From NCBI RefSeq assembly GCF_019679435.2, contig NZ_CP139781.1:1054001-1118000 (forward strand): DNA of 64,000 nt, read 5' to 3'. Both the position numbers and the translations under genes were made by a program. Shown here piece by piece: positions 29,065 to 37,800 of this stretch; within the stretch, counting starts at the first letter, position 1, and each line of letters starts with the position of its first letter. A model generated the notes under the pieces. It was not told the DNA's origin and made no database searches. It worked only from the letters and a program-made list of their open reading frames with translations. Source of the stretch: Actomonas aquatica. GTDB lineage: Bacteria; Verrucomicrobiota; Verrucomicrobiia; Opitutales; Opitutaceae.

Positions 29065-29569
29065 GCCAGCCGCCCCCGAATAGATCTCGAGGGTGGACGC
29101 GGACGTCCTCGGCCGCGTAAGCGTTGCCCCTCCGCCGACGCCCGCCCCACAAACGCGTTCGTCCCCGACAGCGTCGGCGAGGTGAAATTGAAGGGGACCG
29201 TCGCTAGGCGGTTAGCGATCAGCGATCAGCGGTCAGCGATCAGCTTTTTGCTGCGGCGCAACGCGCCGCCTATGCTGCCCTTCCACCGCAACACGCGGGC
29301 GACACGCCCGCGGCTACATCCCCGTCCGAGTGTAGCAGCAGCCGTCTCGGCCGCTCCCCGTTGAACCTGTCCGCCGTAGCCTTGGCGAAGGCGGATGCCC
29401 TCTCGGCGGACCGCCCCACCGGGGAGCGGGTCCACCCGCAGACTCGACCTGAGGACCTTAAGACTTTCAGACCTTAAGACCTTGTCCGCCGCCCCCTCGG
29501 CGTAGGCCGCGAGCTTGCTCGCGCTAACGTTGCCTCTCGGTCCCAGCGACCAGCGACCATCCCCCCAGC
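29065..29569. repeat. Mosaic of spacer repeat modules
   Basis: Post-stop GGTGGACGCGGACGTCC element (29092), strict period-7 text at 29205-29245 (GATCAGC and GGTCAGC units), CGGCG hairpin, CGCGGG hairpin (29292), GTAGCAGCAGCCG palindrome (29331-29360), the GTCCGCCGTAGCC module, period-8 GACCTTAA text (29447-29485) and the GGCCGCGAG module. No gene is seen. Confidence 0.75.
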
Positions 29570-30679
29570 TCAAAACCGCTTTGTATAAACAAAACCCTGC
29601 GGATCCCGGAACTGCAGTTCCCGATCCGTGATCGCAATCACCCGCAGCTGCAGGTCGCGATCCACCACATCTTCGAGCCGGTAGACGCGGTCGTTCATCA
29701 GCACCTTGGGATCGGTCGCCGACACCCGCACCCCCGTCACGCGGGAACGCTCCAAATAGCGCAACACCGCCTCATTCGGCCGCGCCGCACCACCAGCATT
29801 CACCACCGCTGCCGTGGAGCGCGTCGCCTCCGCATCGGTCAAAATCGTCAATCCCCCACCACTTGCCCGCGCCGGCACCGTCACCACCGGCTCTTCCCTC
29901 GCATAACCTTGTGGGTCGGGCTTCATGCCCGACATCTCCTGCCTCTCACCCGCCCCTTCCGATGGGTCAACCAGGTGAACGACCTCCCTCACGGCCAACG
30001 AGCCCTGCCCGCTCTGCTGTTGGTCGAGCCGCTTGTCTGCCTCTCGCACATTTATGCCCGACATACCTTCGTTCGCCTCGTCCGCCGCCACTCCAGTCGC
30101 AGCCACCACCGGCACCGCCGTTTCATCCACGACCGCCCGACCCTCCTCATCCTCCTCGACCTCCACCGGAGTCACCACAACCGCAGTCGCAACCGCAGTC
30201 GCCGCCGGTTCACTCACCTGACCAGCCGCATTAGCCGCATCCGTCGCGTTCGCCGCACCAGCCACGTCGGCCTCACGACTCGCCGACGCAACAGCACCAA
30301 CACGCGCCGGCTCGCCCGCGTCACCATCGCCATCGCCAGCACCAGCACTGTCACCACGCCCAAACCACCACACGCCACCGATCAAAATCACGGCCCCCAC
30401 GCCCACCGGCATCGCCCACCGACTCAAGCCACCGCCGGCCCGACGCGACCGCGCCGCCACCAACGGATCCGACCGACGTGCCCCGCGGCCGTCATCATCG
30501 CCCTCAAAATCGCTCCCCGAGGCCGGAGCCCGTGGAGGCTTCGACGGCGGAGGTGGAGACCCGGGAGTTTTCGCTCCGCCCAACCCACTCCCCGGCGGCG
30601 GCACCGCCCCCGACTGAGCCGCCGCCTCATCCGCCCGCTGCTTCTGCGCCTTCTTCAGGGCTTCGTTGATTAAACTCAT
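29570..30679 (-). CDS. GspB-like secretion/assembly protein
   Basis: A 369-residue protein beginning MSLINEALKKAQKQR, the conserved cytoplasmic start seen in GspB/ExeB-like partners of ExeA ATPases. A proline/glycine-rich stretch leads to a membrane segment at about residues 89-107 (WAMPVGVGAVILIGGVWWF). A long alanine/valine-rich low-complexity periplasmic linker follows. The small C-terminal domain (about 305-369, VTGVRVSATDPKVLMNDRVY) resembles the GspB C-terminal domain. The ExeA-like ATPase is upstream on the same strand, with a four-helix-bundle gene between them. Role in pilus, secretin or exopolysaccharide assembly is inferred. Confidence 0.75.
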   Translation of the reverse strand: MSLINEALKKAQKQRADEAAAQSGAVPPPGSGLGGAKTPGSPPPPSKPPRAPASGSDFEGDDDGRGARRSDPLVAARSRRAGGGLSRWAMPVGVGAVILIGGVWWFGRGDSAGAGDGDGDAGEPARVGAVASASREADVAGAANATDAANAAGQVSEPAATAVATAVVVTPVEVEEDEEGRAVVDETAVPVVAATGVAADEANEGMSGINVREADKRLDQQQSGQGSLAVREVVHLVDPSEGAGERQEMSGMKPDPQGYAREEPVVTVPARASGGGLTILTDAEATRSTAAVVNAGGAARPNEAVLRYLERSRVTGVRVSATDPKVLMNDRVYRLEDVVDRDLQLRVIAITDRELQFRDPQGFVYTKRF

Positions 30680-30721
30680 CGGCTAGGTGCTGGGGTTTAG
30701 TTGCTGGTAGCTGGGTGGTGG
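30680..30721 (-). repeat. Period-7 leader of the GspB-like gene; left arm of inverted pair
   Basis: Read on the - strand, six exact 7-nt units (CCACCAC, CCAGCTA, CCAGCAA, CTAAACC, CCAGCAC, CTAGCCG) abut the ATG with no gap. On the + strand, 30703-30721 is the inverted counterpart of 31170-31188, with 16 of 19 bases matching. The two arms enclose the four-helix-bundle gene. Confidence 0.8.
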
Positions 30722-30733
30722 AGTGCTCTCAAA

Positions 30734-31099
30734 CTAGGCGCTGGCGGAATCACTTTGCGACTGAATCAATCGCGTCAACATACGACCCACCGTCTCATTG
30801 TCGGCCATGAGTTCATCCACGTTCGGCTTGAGCTCAAGGTAGCATTCGCCGACGTAGGTCAGCCATTCCAGTGACTCGTCGTTGGAGGCTCGCGAAACGA
30901 TGAGGAAACGGTGGTAGTCCTGCGGGTAGTCTCGCCGACCATAACCTTCGACTAGATTCGCCGAAACCGACTTCGATGCCCGCCGCAACTGGCTGCCCGT
31001 TTCGTAGAGCTCATACTTCGGCAAACGGAGACTCAGTTGGTGACAAGCGAGACCGAAGGCGTGAGCCCGACGATAAACTTCCAAGGACTTATAGGACAT
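30734..31099 (-). CDS. Four-helix-bundle protein (23S rRNA intervening-sequence protein family)
   Basis: A 121-residue protein with the PF05635/TIGR02436 pattern: KSLEVYRRAHAFGLACHQLS, then YELYETGSQLRRASKSVSAN, then EGYGRR, and a C-terminal helix with YLELKPN. Members form pentameric helical bundles; some are encoded in 23S rRNA intervening sequences and relatives serve diversity-generating retroelements. The role of free-standing copies is unknown. The gene sits between the exeA-like and gspB-like genes, in the same direction, enclosed by inverted period-7 arms (30680-30721 and 31170-31310). A second copy is at 56283. Confidence 0.9.
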   Translation of the reverse strand: MSYKSLEVYRRAHAFGLACHQLSLRLPKYELYETGSQLRRASKSVSANLVEGYGRRDYPQDYHRFLIVSRASNDESLEWLTYVGECYLELKPNVDELMADNETVGRMLTRLIQSQSDSASA

Positions 31100-31169
31100 G
31101 ATGCGAGAGGGTGACGGGAACTACATGTTACAAAATCCAAATGATTGCACCTACCTAGTCTACCAATCC

Positions 31170-31310
31170 CCACCGCCTAGCAACCAGCCCTTCCCGCCCA
31201 AGCCCCGGCGTAGGCGCACCGCCAGCCTCCAGCCCCCAGAAACCCAGCACCCAAAAAACCAGTATCCAGCCCCCCCAGAGACCAGCCCCCAGAAACCCAG
31301 CATCCAGCCC
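31170..31310. repeat. Period-7 CCAGCNN array; right arm of inverted pair
   Basis: Degenerate CCAGCNN and CCAGAAA units run from about 31170 to the ExeA-like stop at 31311, interrupted at 31195-31222 by a GGCGTAGGCG module. Relative to the - strand genes this is the purine-rich (GCTGGNN) form that follows a stop codon. The outer end abuts the ExeA stop. Confidence 0.75.
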
Positions 31311-32129
31311 CTAGAAAGTGAGGCGACGGACATCTTTGATGGCCCGCCTCACGTCCCAGTATGTCACCTCATCCGACTCGCGGATGAAGGAAGCCAGCAG
31401 AGACTTGTCGCAGACGTTGTTGATGATGCGGGGAATGCCCCCCGAGTAGCGGTGGATCTTGCGGGCGGCCCAGCTCGTGAACTGCGGACGTCCCTGGCTG
31501 CCCGCCAAGGTGAGCCGATGGCGGATGTAGTGAGCCACATCATTGCGCGTGAGCGTCTTCAGCTCGTAGTGCACGAGGATGCGTTGGCGGAGTTGGCGCA
31601 ATTCCGGCAGCGCCAGGATGTCCTTCAGCTCCGGCTGCCCCATCAGCACGATCTGCAGGAGCTTCTGTTTGTCGGTTTCGAGATTCGAAATCAGCCGGAT
31701 CTGCTCCAGCACCTCAAAGGACAGATTCTGCGCCTCATCGATGATCAGCACGATCTCGCGTCCGGCGGCGATGCGCTCGAGCAACACCGCCTGCATTTGC
31801 GCGATCAAATCATGGAGGCCCACATCCTTGGCCGTCTCCACGCCCAGCTCGCCCAGGATGGCCCGCAGCATCTCCACCTCGTTGACCCGCGGATTCAGAA
31901 TCAGGGCAGTATCCCACTCCGTGTCTTCGATCTCATTGAGCAAGCGCCGACACAGCGTAGTTTTGCCGCAGCCCACCTCGCCCACCAGCACGATGAACCC
32001 CTTCCGCTCCTGCAGACCGTAGAGCAAATGCTGCAACGCCTCCTGGTGCGTGGGGCTCAAGTAGAGGAACTTGGGATCCGGGGTGATGTTAAACGGCATC
32101 TCCGAGAGGCCGTAGTAACCTTGATACAT
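31311..32129 (-). CDS. ExeA/GspA-like AAA ATPase
   Basis: A 272-residue cytoplasmic ATPase. The N-terminus MYQGYYGLSEMPFNITPDPK is the usual ExeA / exosortase-system-associated ATPase start. Walker A is GEVGCGKTT (about residue 50) and Walker B is IVLIIDEAQNL (about residue 128). The C-terminal winged region includes YSGGIPRIINNVCDKSLLAS. The start at 32129 is chosen over the longer frame on the basis of this N-terminus. It probably works with the GspB-like protein; exopolysaccharide genes follow 1-2 kb away on the other strand. Confidence 0.9.
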   Translation of the reverse strand: MYQGYYGLSEMPFNITPDPKFLYLSPTHQEALQHLLYGLQERKGFIVLVGEVGCGKTTLCRRLLNEIEDTEWDTALILNPRVNEVEMLRAILGELGVETAKDVGLHDLIAQMQAVLLERIAAGREIVLIIDEAQNLSFEVLEQIRLISNLETDKQKLLQIVLMGQPELKDILALPELRQLRQRILVHYELKTLTRNDVAHYIRHRLTLAGSQGRPQFTSWAARKIHRYSGGIPRIINNVCDKSLLASFIRESDEVTYWDVRRAIKDVRRLTF

Positions 32130-32605
32130 AAGCCGCTCACCATGAGAGAGCTGAACGCAAACGCACGCCAAAACCTGTCCGCGCCAAACCCCTTCGCGTT
32201 TCTTTAACAACCCAATTCCCCCGACCGCGCCGCCGGCCGGCGAGGTGAAGGGGAAAGATGAAGGTTAAGGGCCACGGGCGACACGCCCGCGGCTACATCC
32301 CCCTCAAACTGTAGCAGCGGCCGTCTCGGCCGCTCCTCGTTGCCCCGGCCCCCCCACTCCTTTTCCTGAGGTCCCGACTACGAGATTTGTTTCTACACTC
32401 ATAGTGTTCCAGTGCGTAGCCGGTAGGCGAAGCCATCCGTGGTTAAAAAACAGCCCTGCCTCTCGGTTCCAGCCCCCAGCAGCCAACCCACCAGTTTCCA
32501 GCACCCAGCAACCAGCACCTAGTCGCCACCCACTTTCACACCTTATCGCTTCGGCGATACTTTCCCACTTTGACAAGGTCACCACCCTCGACTTCCGTCG
32601 CCCGC
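32130..32605. repeat. Spacer modules including 110-bp dispersed repeat, copy 4
   Basis: Contains a GAGGTGAAGG-AAAGATGAAGGTTAAGG element (32240-32268; second copy 33080-33113), the CGCGGG hairpin half (32272-32290), the short GTAGCAGCGGCCG palindrome (32310-32338), the dispersed repeat (32361-32466) with one 10-nt GTCCATCCGT unit fewer than the other copies, and period-7 CCAGCAN text (32468-32522). No gene is seen. Confidence 0.8.
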
Positions 32606-32881
32606 ATGCAACGCGTGGTCATGATCGTAATGGCGCTGGTGTTCGTCGCGATGGCGGCGGGCTCGACCACGGTCTATTTCCAGACCAAAGCCGAATACGA
32701 TCAGCGCAAGCAGACCGAACGCGTCGTGAAAGAGCGCCTGCGCATCGCGGAGAACCGACTCAAGGAGCAGGAAGAAACCCTGCAACGCCTCCGCACCGAC
32801 CCGGACTACGTGTCCTTGGTCATCCGCCGCCGCCTCGGCTACGCCAAACCCGACGAACTGGTCTTCCGGTTTGAAAACTGA
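32606..32881 (+). CDS. FtsB/DivIC-like septum formation initiator
   Basis: A 91-residue bitopic protein. A membrane segment at about residues 4-24 (VVMIVMALVFVAMAAGSTTVYF) is followed by a coiled coil (about 26-70) and the DivIC/FtsB-type C-terminal motif DPDYVSLVIRRRLGYAKPDE. It would act in the divisome with FtsL and FtsQ. The ATG at 32606 is preferred; the frame extends upstream into leader sequence. Confidence 0.85.
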   Translation: MQRVVMIVMALVFVAMAAGSTTVYFQTKAEYDQRKQTERVVKERLRIAENRLKEQEETLQRLRTDPDYVSLVIRRRLGYAKPDELVFRFEN

Positions 32882-33349
32882 AACTGGTGGCTGGTCGCTA
32901 GCGAGCTGGTATCTAGGGGAAACAAATTCGAAGCACCTCGTGTTTTCGGTTTCGGCTCCGTCTGGATCGCGCCGCGCTGCCACCCAACGCAGCGGACTTG
33001 GCAAGCCAAGCCCCTACACTCGTCTCCCTGTAGCGGGCTGGCTTGCCAGCCCTTGGGGTAGCCGGCGTCCCCGCCGGCCGCGAGGTGAAGGAAGAAGATG
33101 AAGTTTAAGGCTTTACCTACCTGTCACCAACTCTGCGGCTTCGCGCCTTTGCGTCAAAATCCACTTCCTATCCGCCGACGGGGTCCGCCGAAGCAAATCA
33201 AGAGCGAAGGCGGATTCCCCTCTGCCGCCCAATTTCAGCGTTTTAGCTTTTCAACGTTTCAGCATTTCGACGGTGCTCCGCGCCGCCTCCTCCCCTGACC
33301 GCCATAGTTTCGTTGACGAAACGAAGGAGGATTGCGGCTATCGCCTCCG
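32882..33349. repeat. Spacer modules between ftsB-like and O-antigen ligase genes
   Basis: Period-7 CTGGTGG/CTGGTCG text immediately after the stop (32882-32918), two palindromes (GGCTTGGC... at 33000 and GGGCTGGCTTGCCAGCCC at 33033), the GAGGTGAAGG element (33080-33113), a CTTTGCG unit, then period-8 text at 33231-33272 (TTTCAGCG, TTTTAGCT, TTTCAACG, TTTCAGCA). A GTTTCGTTGACGAAAC palindrome and GAAGGAGG lie close to the next gene. No gene is seen. Confidence 0.7.
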
Positions 33350-34855
33350 ATGCCAACGCCTCCCGACCAACTGCTCCGAGAGTTTAAAGGCGATCTCCGC
33401 GCTTCCCTGCCCCTGCACCCCTTGGAGAAGGCCACCATCTGGGCAGTATCCATCACCCTCTGCGCGTTGCCCTGGATGCTCGGCAGTATGCGCGTCTGGG
33501 CTCAGCTTATTGGTTTCGGACTCGCTCTCGTCGCGTTTGCGCTGGCCTTGATTCCCCGCCATTTCGTCGGCGATTACACCCACAACCAAGCCTTCACCTA
33601 CTACCCGTGGAAGAAGCTGATTCGCTGGCCGTTCTTTTGGATCGGGATCCTCTTTTTTACTTACGTCCTCATCCAGGCCCTCAACCCCGCTTGGGAATAT
33701 GTCACGCATCCCGAACGCGGCACCTGGAGCATGCGCAAGATCGAGCACATCGACTGGCTGCCCACGGGCATGACGACCCCCTTCGCGACCATGAACACCT
33801 GGCGCCAAATGATGATCTGGACCCTGCCCTTTTTCGTCGGCTGCGCCATCTGGATCGGTTTCACCCGCCGCAAAAGCCTCATCGCCCTGCTGACCGTAGT
33901 AGTGGGCAACGCCACCGTGCTGGCGCTCGTGGGCATCGTCGCCCGCTACACCGCTCCGGCCAAGATCCTGTGGCTCGTGGATGGCATCCGAAACTACTGC
34001 TTTTCGTCCTTCGTCTACAAAAACCACGCGGGCAGTTTTTTTGCCCTCAGCGTCGGCCTCACCCTCGCTTTGGCCGTATTTGTCCATCAACGCGCGGCCC
34101 GGCATCAGCGTCGCAGCAGCCCCGCCAGCCTCTTGGTCTTCGTTGCCATGATTCAGTTGGTGGCCGTGCTGCTCACCTACTCGCGCGCCGCCATCCTCAT
34201 CGTGGGAGCCTTTCTGGTGGTGCTGACCCTGTTTGGGTTTATCCGCCTGTTGCTGCGTGGCGGGTTTAACCGTGCCCCCATCGCCATCGTTGGTTTCCTC
34301 CTCGGGCTGACCGTGTTTGGCGTGGTGGGCAGCAAGCTGGTCGAGTCCGAAAAGACCCTCGATCGCATCAGCCAGCTCACGAACAGCGAAAAGGCCGACT
34401 ATTCCGTGCTCAGGCGCCGCTTGGCCTGGGTCGCAGGATGGGATATGGCGTCGGAAAACGCGATGACCGGCTGGGGGGCCGGGGGCTTCCGGTTTTTGTT
34501 TCCCCGCTACCAACAAACCGAACCGAAAATCACTTGGCGCTACCACAACAAAAAACGCGGCTACATCTTCTGGGAACACGCCCACAATGACTACCTGCAA
34601 ACGCTGATCGAAGTGGGGCGCGTGGGCCTCGGACTCTTGCTGGTCGGCTTCGCCACGATGGTCTTAAGCTTTTTCCGCAACCGAGGGATCCACCACCTCA
34701 CCGGACTCTCCCTCTTTGCCGCTGCAGGAATCACCTTGGCCCATGCGGCCGTGGATTTCCCCCTGCAAAACCCGGCGATCTTGACCCTCTTGGCGGCGGT
34801 ATTGGTTTTGCCGCTTTCGCTGACCACACTGGAGCGCCGCCCCACCCGTGCTTGA
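33350..34855 (+). CDS. O-antigen ligase / polymerase family membrane protein
   Basis: A 501-residue protein with about 11-12 membrane segments and the large periplasmic loop typical of Wzy/WaaL proteins. The loop contains GWGAGGFRFLFPRYQQT and EHAHNDYLQTLIEVGRVG, which match the Wzy_C signature. It should join or polymerise undecaprenyl-linked glycans at the outer face of the inner membrane. The ATG at 33350 is preferred; GGAGG lies about 20 bp upstream, a little far. The next gene overlaps its end by 8 bp. Confidence 0.88.
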   Translation: MPTPPDQLLREFKGDLRASLPLHPLEKATIWAVSITLCALPWMLGSMRVWAQLIGFGLALVAFALALIPRHFVGDYTHNQAFTYYPWKKLIRWPFFWIGILFFTYVLIQALNPAWEYVTHPERGTWSMRKIEHIDWLPTGMTTPFATMNTWRQMMIWTLPFFVGCAIWIGFTRRKSLIALLTVVVGNATVLALVGIVARYTAPAKILWLVDGIRNYCFSSFVYKNHAGSFFALSVGLTLALAVFVHQRAARHQRRSSPASLLVFVAMIQLVAVLLTYSRAAILIVGAFLVVLTLFGFIRLLLRGGFNRAPIAIVGFLLGLTVFGVVGSKLVESEKTLDRISQLTNSEKADYSVLRRRLAWVAGWDMASENAMTGWGAGGFRFLFPRYQQTEPKITWRYHNKKRGYIFWEHAHNDYLQTLIEVGRVGLGLLLVGFATMVLSFFRNRGIHHLTGLSLFAAAGITLAHAAVDFPLQNPAILTLLAAVLVLPLSLTTLERRPTRA

Positions 34856-37800
34856 GACCTTTTTTAAGCGGATCCGTGCGATCTTGCGAGTAGGGCGCCC
34901 CGCCAAAAAAGGTAGGGTCGGACCACCGCGCTTGCCCCTCGGCCACTCCACCGCAACCGGCGAGCCCAGCGGTCCCGACATCGAGTCACGACAGAGAGGC
35001 AACGCGGCGGCCTCACACGAGGTTAGGCCCTACAACTTGCGTTGGGAAACCTTGGCCAGACACGCCCTCGTGCTCGTCAGCCTCTGGGGCCTGCTTTCGT
35101 TCGTCGCCGCCCAGTCTCCGCTCGGCTTTGACATGGGGCCGCCCCCCGAAGCGGCGGCTCGCACCATCAACAGCCTGAACCTCAACAATCCACCCACCGG
35201 TTGGATGCGCTTTCGTCGCCTCGGTCCGGGGGCGATTATGTCTCCGGCCCGACCTGACGAGACTAGTGAAGGCGTTCAGGAACGCCGCGATGCACTCACA
35301 CATATTCGTGAACGAGGCATCCGTGCCGTCGCGATTTTGGAATGGCCACGAAACTGGTGGAACAGCGGCCTTCGCGCTACCCCGTCTGAACTGCCGTTGG
35401 ACCTGACCGAAGCCTACCGACGCTGCCGCGACCTCGCTTACACCTACGGCGATCTCATCGACGCCTGGGAGATTGAGAACGAGCCCGACATTGGTTTCGT
35501 CAAAGAAAACGCCGAAACCTTCGCTGCCTTCTACAAAGCCTGCGCTCTCGGCATCTTAGCCGGCCGCGAAGCGGCCGCCTCGTCCAATAGTCTCAATGTC
35601 CAAAGTCGAATAGTCGACAGTAGCGAGCTCCAGCTCGCATCCAAATTCGATGAAAGCGGCAACGCCGCCGCTAGCGACATTGAGACCTTCGGACCTTCAG
35701 ACCTTCAGACCGTGCATGATCGCGCTGGAAGCGCGATCATGCACGCACCTCTCGCCCTTCCTCCCGGCCCCTACTGGCAAGAACTGGTAGCCAACGATAC
35801 CCTCCGCTACACTGAAGCCTTTAATTACCACTTCTACGGCTACCCCGAAGACTTCAAAGGCGTCCGCGATGCATGGGTTGCTGCGCTGGAAGCGGCAACC
35901 GAGGCCAGCGAACGGAGGTCAGAGAACGGAGCAGACTCAGAGCAGAACCGAAGTCTACCGGAAACGGAGGAAGAGCGGGACCTACCACAAAAACGCCCCT
36001 TGGTCGCCTCAGGTGCCGAACCGACCACCGCGTCAGCTACAACGACTGAGCCTGCGGAGCAGGCCGCTGATGACCTTCAGACCTTTAGACCTTTAGACCT
36101 TAAGACTCCGTCAAAAACGCCGGCGTTGCCGTTGTTTTTGACGGAATACGGCTACGGTCTCCTCGACCGTTACGACCGCCACACGGTCGCCGGACGGGAG
36201 CGCCAAAAACGGTTTTTCAAACTCATCCTGCCCCACGTGACCGACGGCACCATTACCGGCGCCATGGTCTATATGATGCTTCCAACTCAATCGCCGAATG
36301 GAAGCGAGTTTGGACTGCTTGCCGAAGTCCCCAAGGGACTTCGGCAAGAGTCTAAAGGTCTTAATGTATCAGGTCTATCCTCCTTCGCCTCGGCTTCGGC
36401 GGACAAGAATGTCACGGAACCTCCCCCCCCCAGTCCTCCCACCACTTCGCCTGACGCAACGCATCCCGACGAATCCGCCGCGTCAACAGTGGCTTCCACC
36501 CGACCTTCAGACTCTCAGACCTTAAGACGTTTAGACTCCACCGGGCTGAGCCCGGTGGTAATCGACTTCATCGCCGGTGAAGACACCCGCAGTGTGAAAC
36601 GCTACAACGGACACCTGCTGCAGAGGCGCGAAGCCGCTACTGCAGAAGTATCAAGCGGCAAGAATCAAGTTCCAGGAGTAGGACTCGACCTTGCGTCGCC
36701 GTCAGCCACAACGGATGCCGACGAAGCGCGGCAGCGCGTAGATGGTGCGACGAAATCGTCGCGCCCCGAAGGGGTGACGCAGTCGGTCGCCTACCAGGCA
36801 GACGAGGAACAACCTCATGCGACCGCTGACCAGAAACCAAGCCGACCTTCAGACTTGCGACCTTTATACTTGAGGAGTGAAGCGACGAGTTCCGGAGACT
36901 TCACCTTGGTCCTCTACAACTTCAGCGACGAACCAGTCACCGGCACCCTGTCCATCGCCCTCGAAAACGGCGAGATAAGACAACGCCAGCAATCCAGTGA
37001 CCGGTCCCCTTCTTCGCCTGACGTGAAACGTCGGGACGAATCCGCCGCCCATGTCCGCCATAGCAATGAAAAAGCGACGGCGGAAGCTTCAGCGAAGGAG
37101 GACACAGACCTAAAAACTTCCGATACAGCAGAGCCGTATCGCCGTCCCCCCACCCCACGCTCCAGCCTCAACCCGCCATCGGAACCCGACTGGCCCAACG
37201 CAGACAGCAGATTCATCACGACCAGCGACGGAAAAACCTACGCCATCACGCCAGCCTTGGAGCTGTTGCTGGAAACGGCCGCGACCGATGACCGAAGGAC
37301 CGAGGACGGAGAACAGGAGTCCGTAACTGGAGAACCGAAAACGCCAACCTCAAGCACCGCTGTAGCCGGGGTCGGTGCCCCCGGAACTCAGTCCCTCAGC
37401 CCCGAAGACAGCCGCACCGAGGCCGGACGCGACGACGTTCCCAGTACGGAACCGCCAGTCGAAAATAAACCGGAACACTCCCCCTCTGATTTCAGTGTTT
37501 CAACGTTTCAGCATTTCAGCGTTTCCAGCATATCCCTCGCCCCCATGGAACGCCGCGTCCTCCATTTCACAGCCACCCTCCCCAACCAAGAATTCCGCCC
37601 CCACCGCCTTTGGGCATTTTGGAACTTAAACGACGACTCCACTGATGCTTCGCCCGATCTTGAGGAACCTTCCGATCCCGCGGTCGCGGGACTGAGCGTT
37701 GCTCAGCCGAAAACCTCAGAAGCAGACTCGCAACCTTTAGACTCAAGGAACCCGTCTTCTTCCGATCCCGCGGTCGCGAAACTGGGCATTGCTCAGCCGA

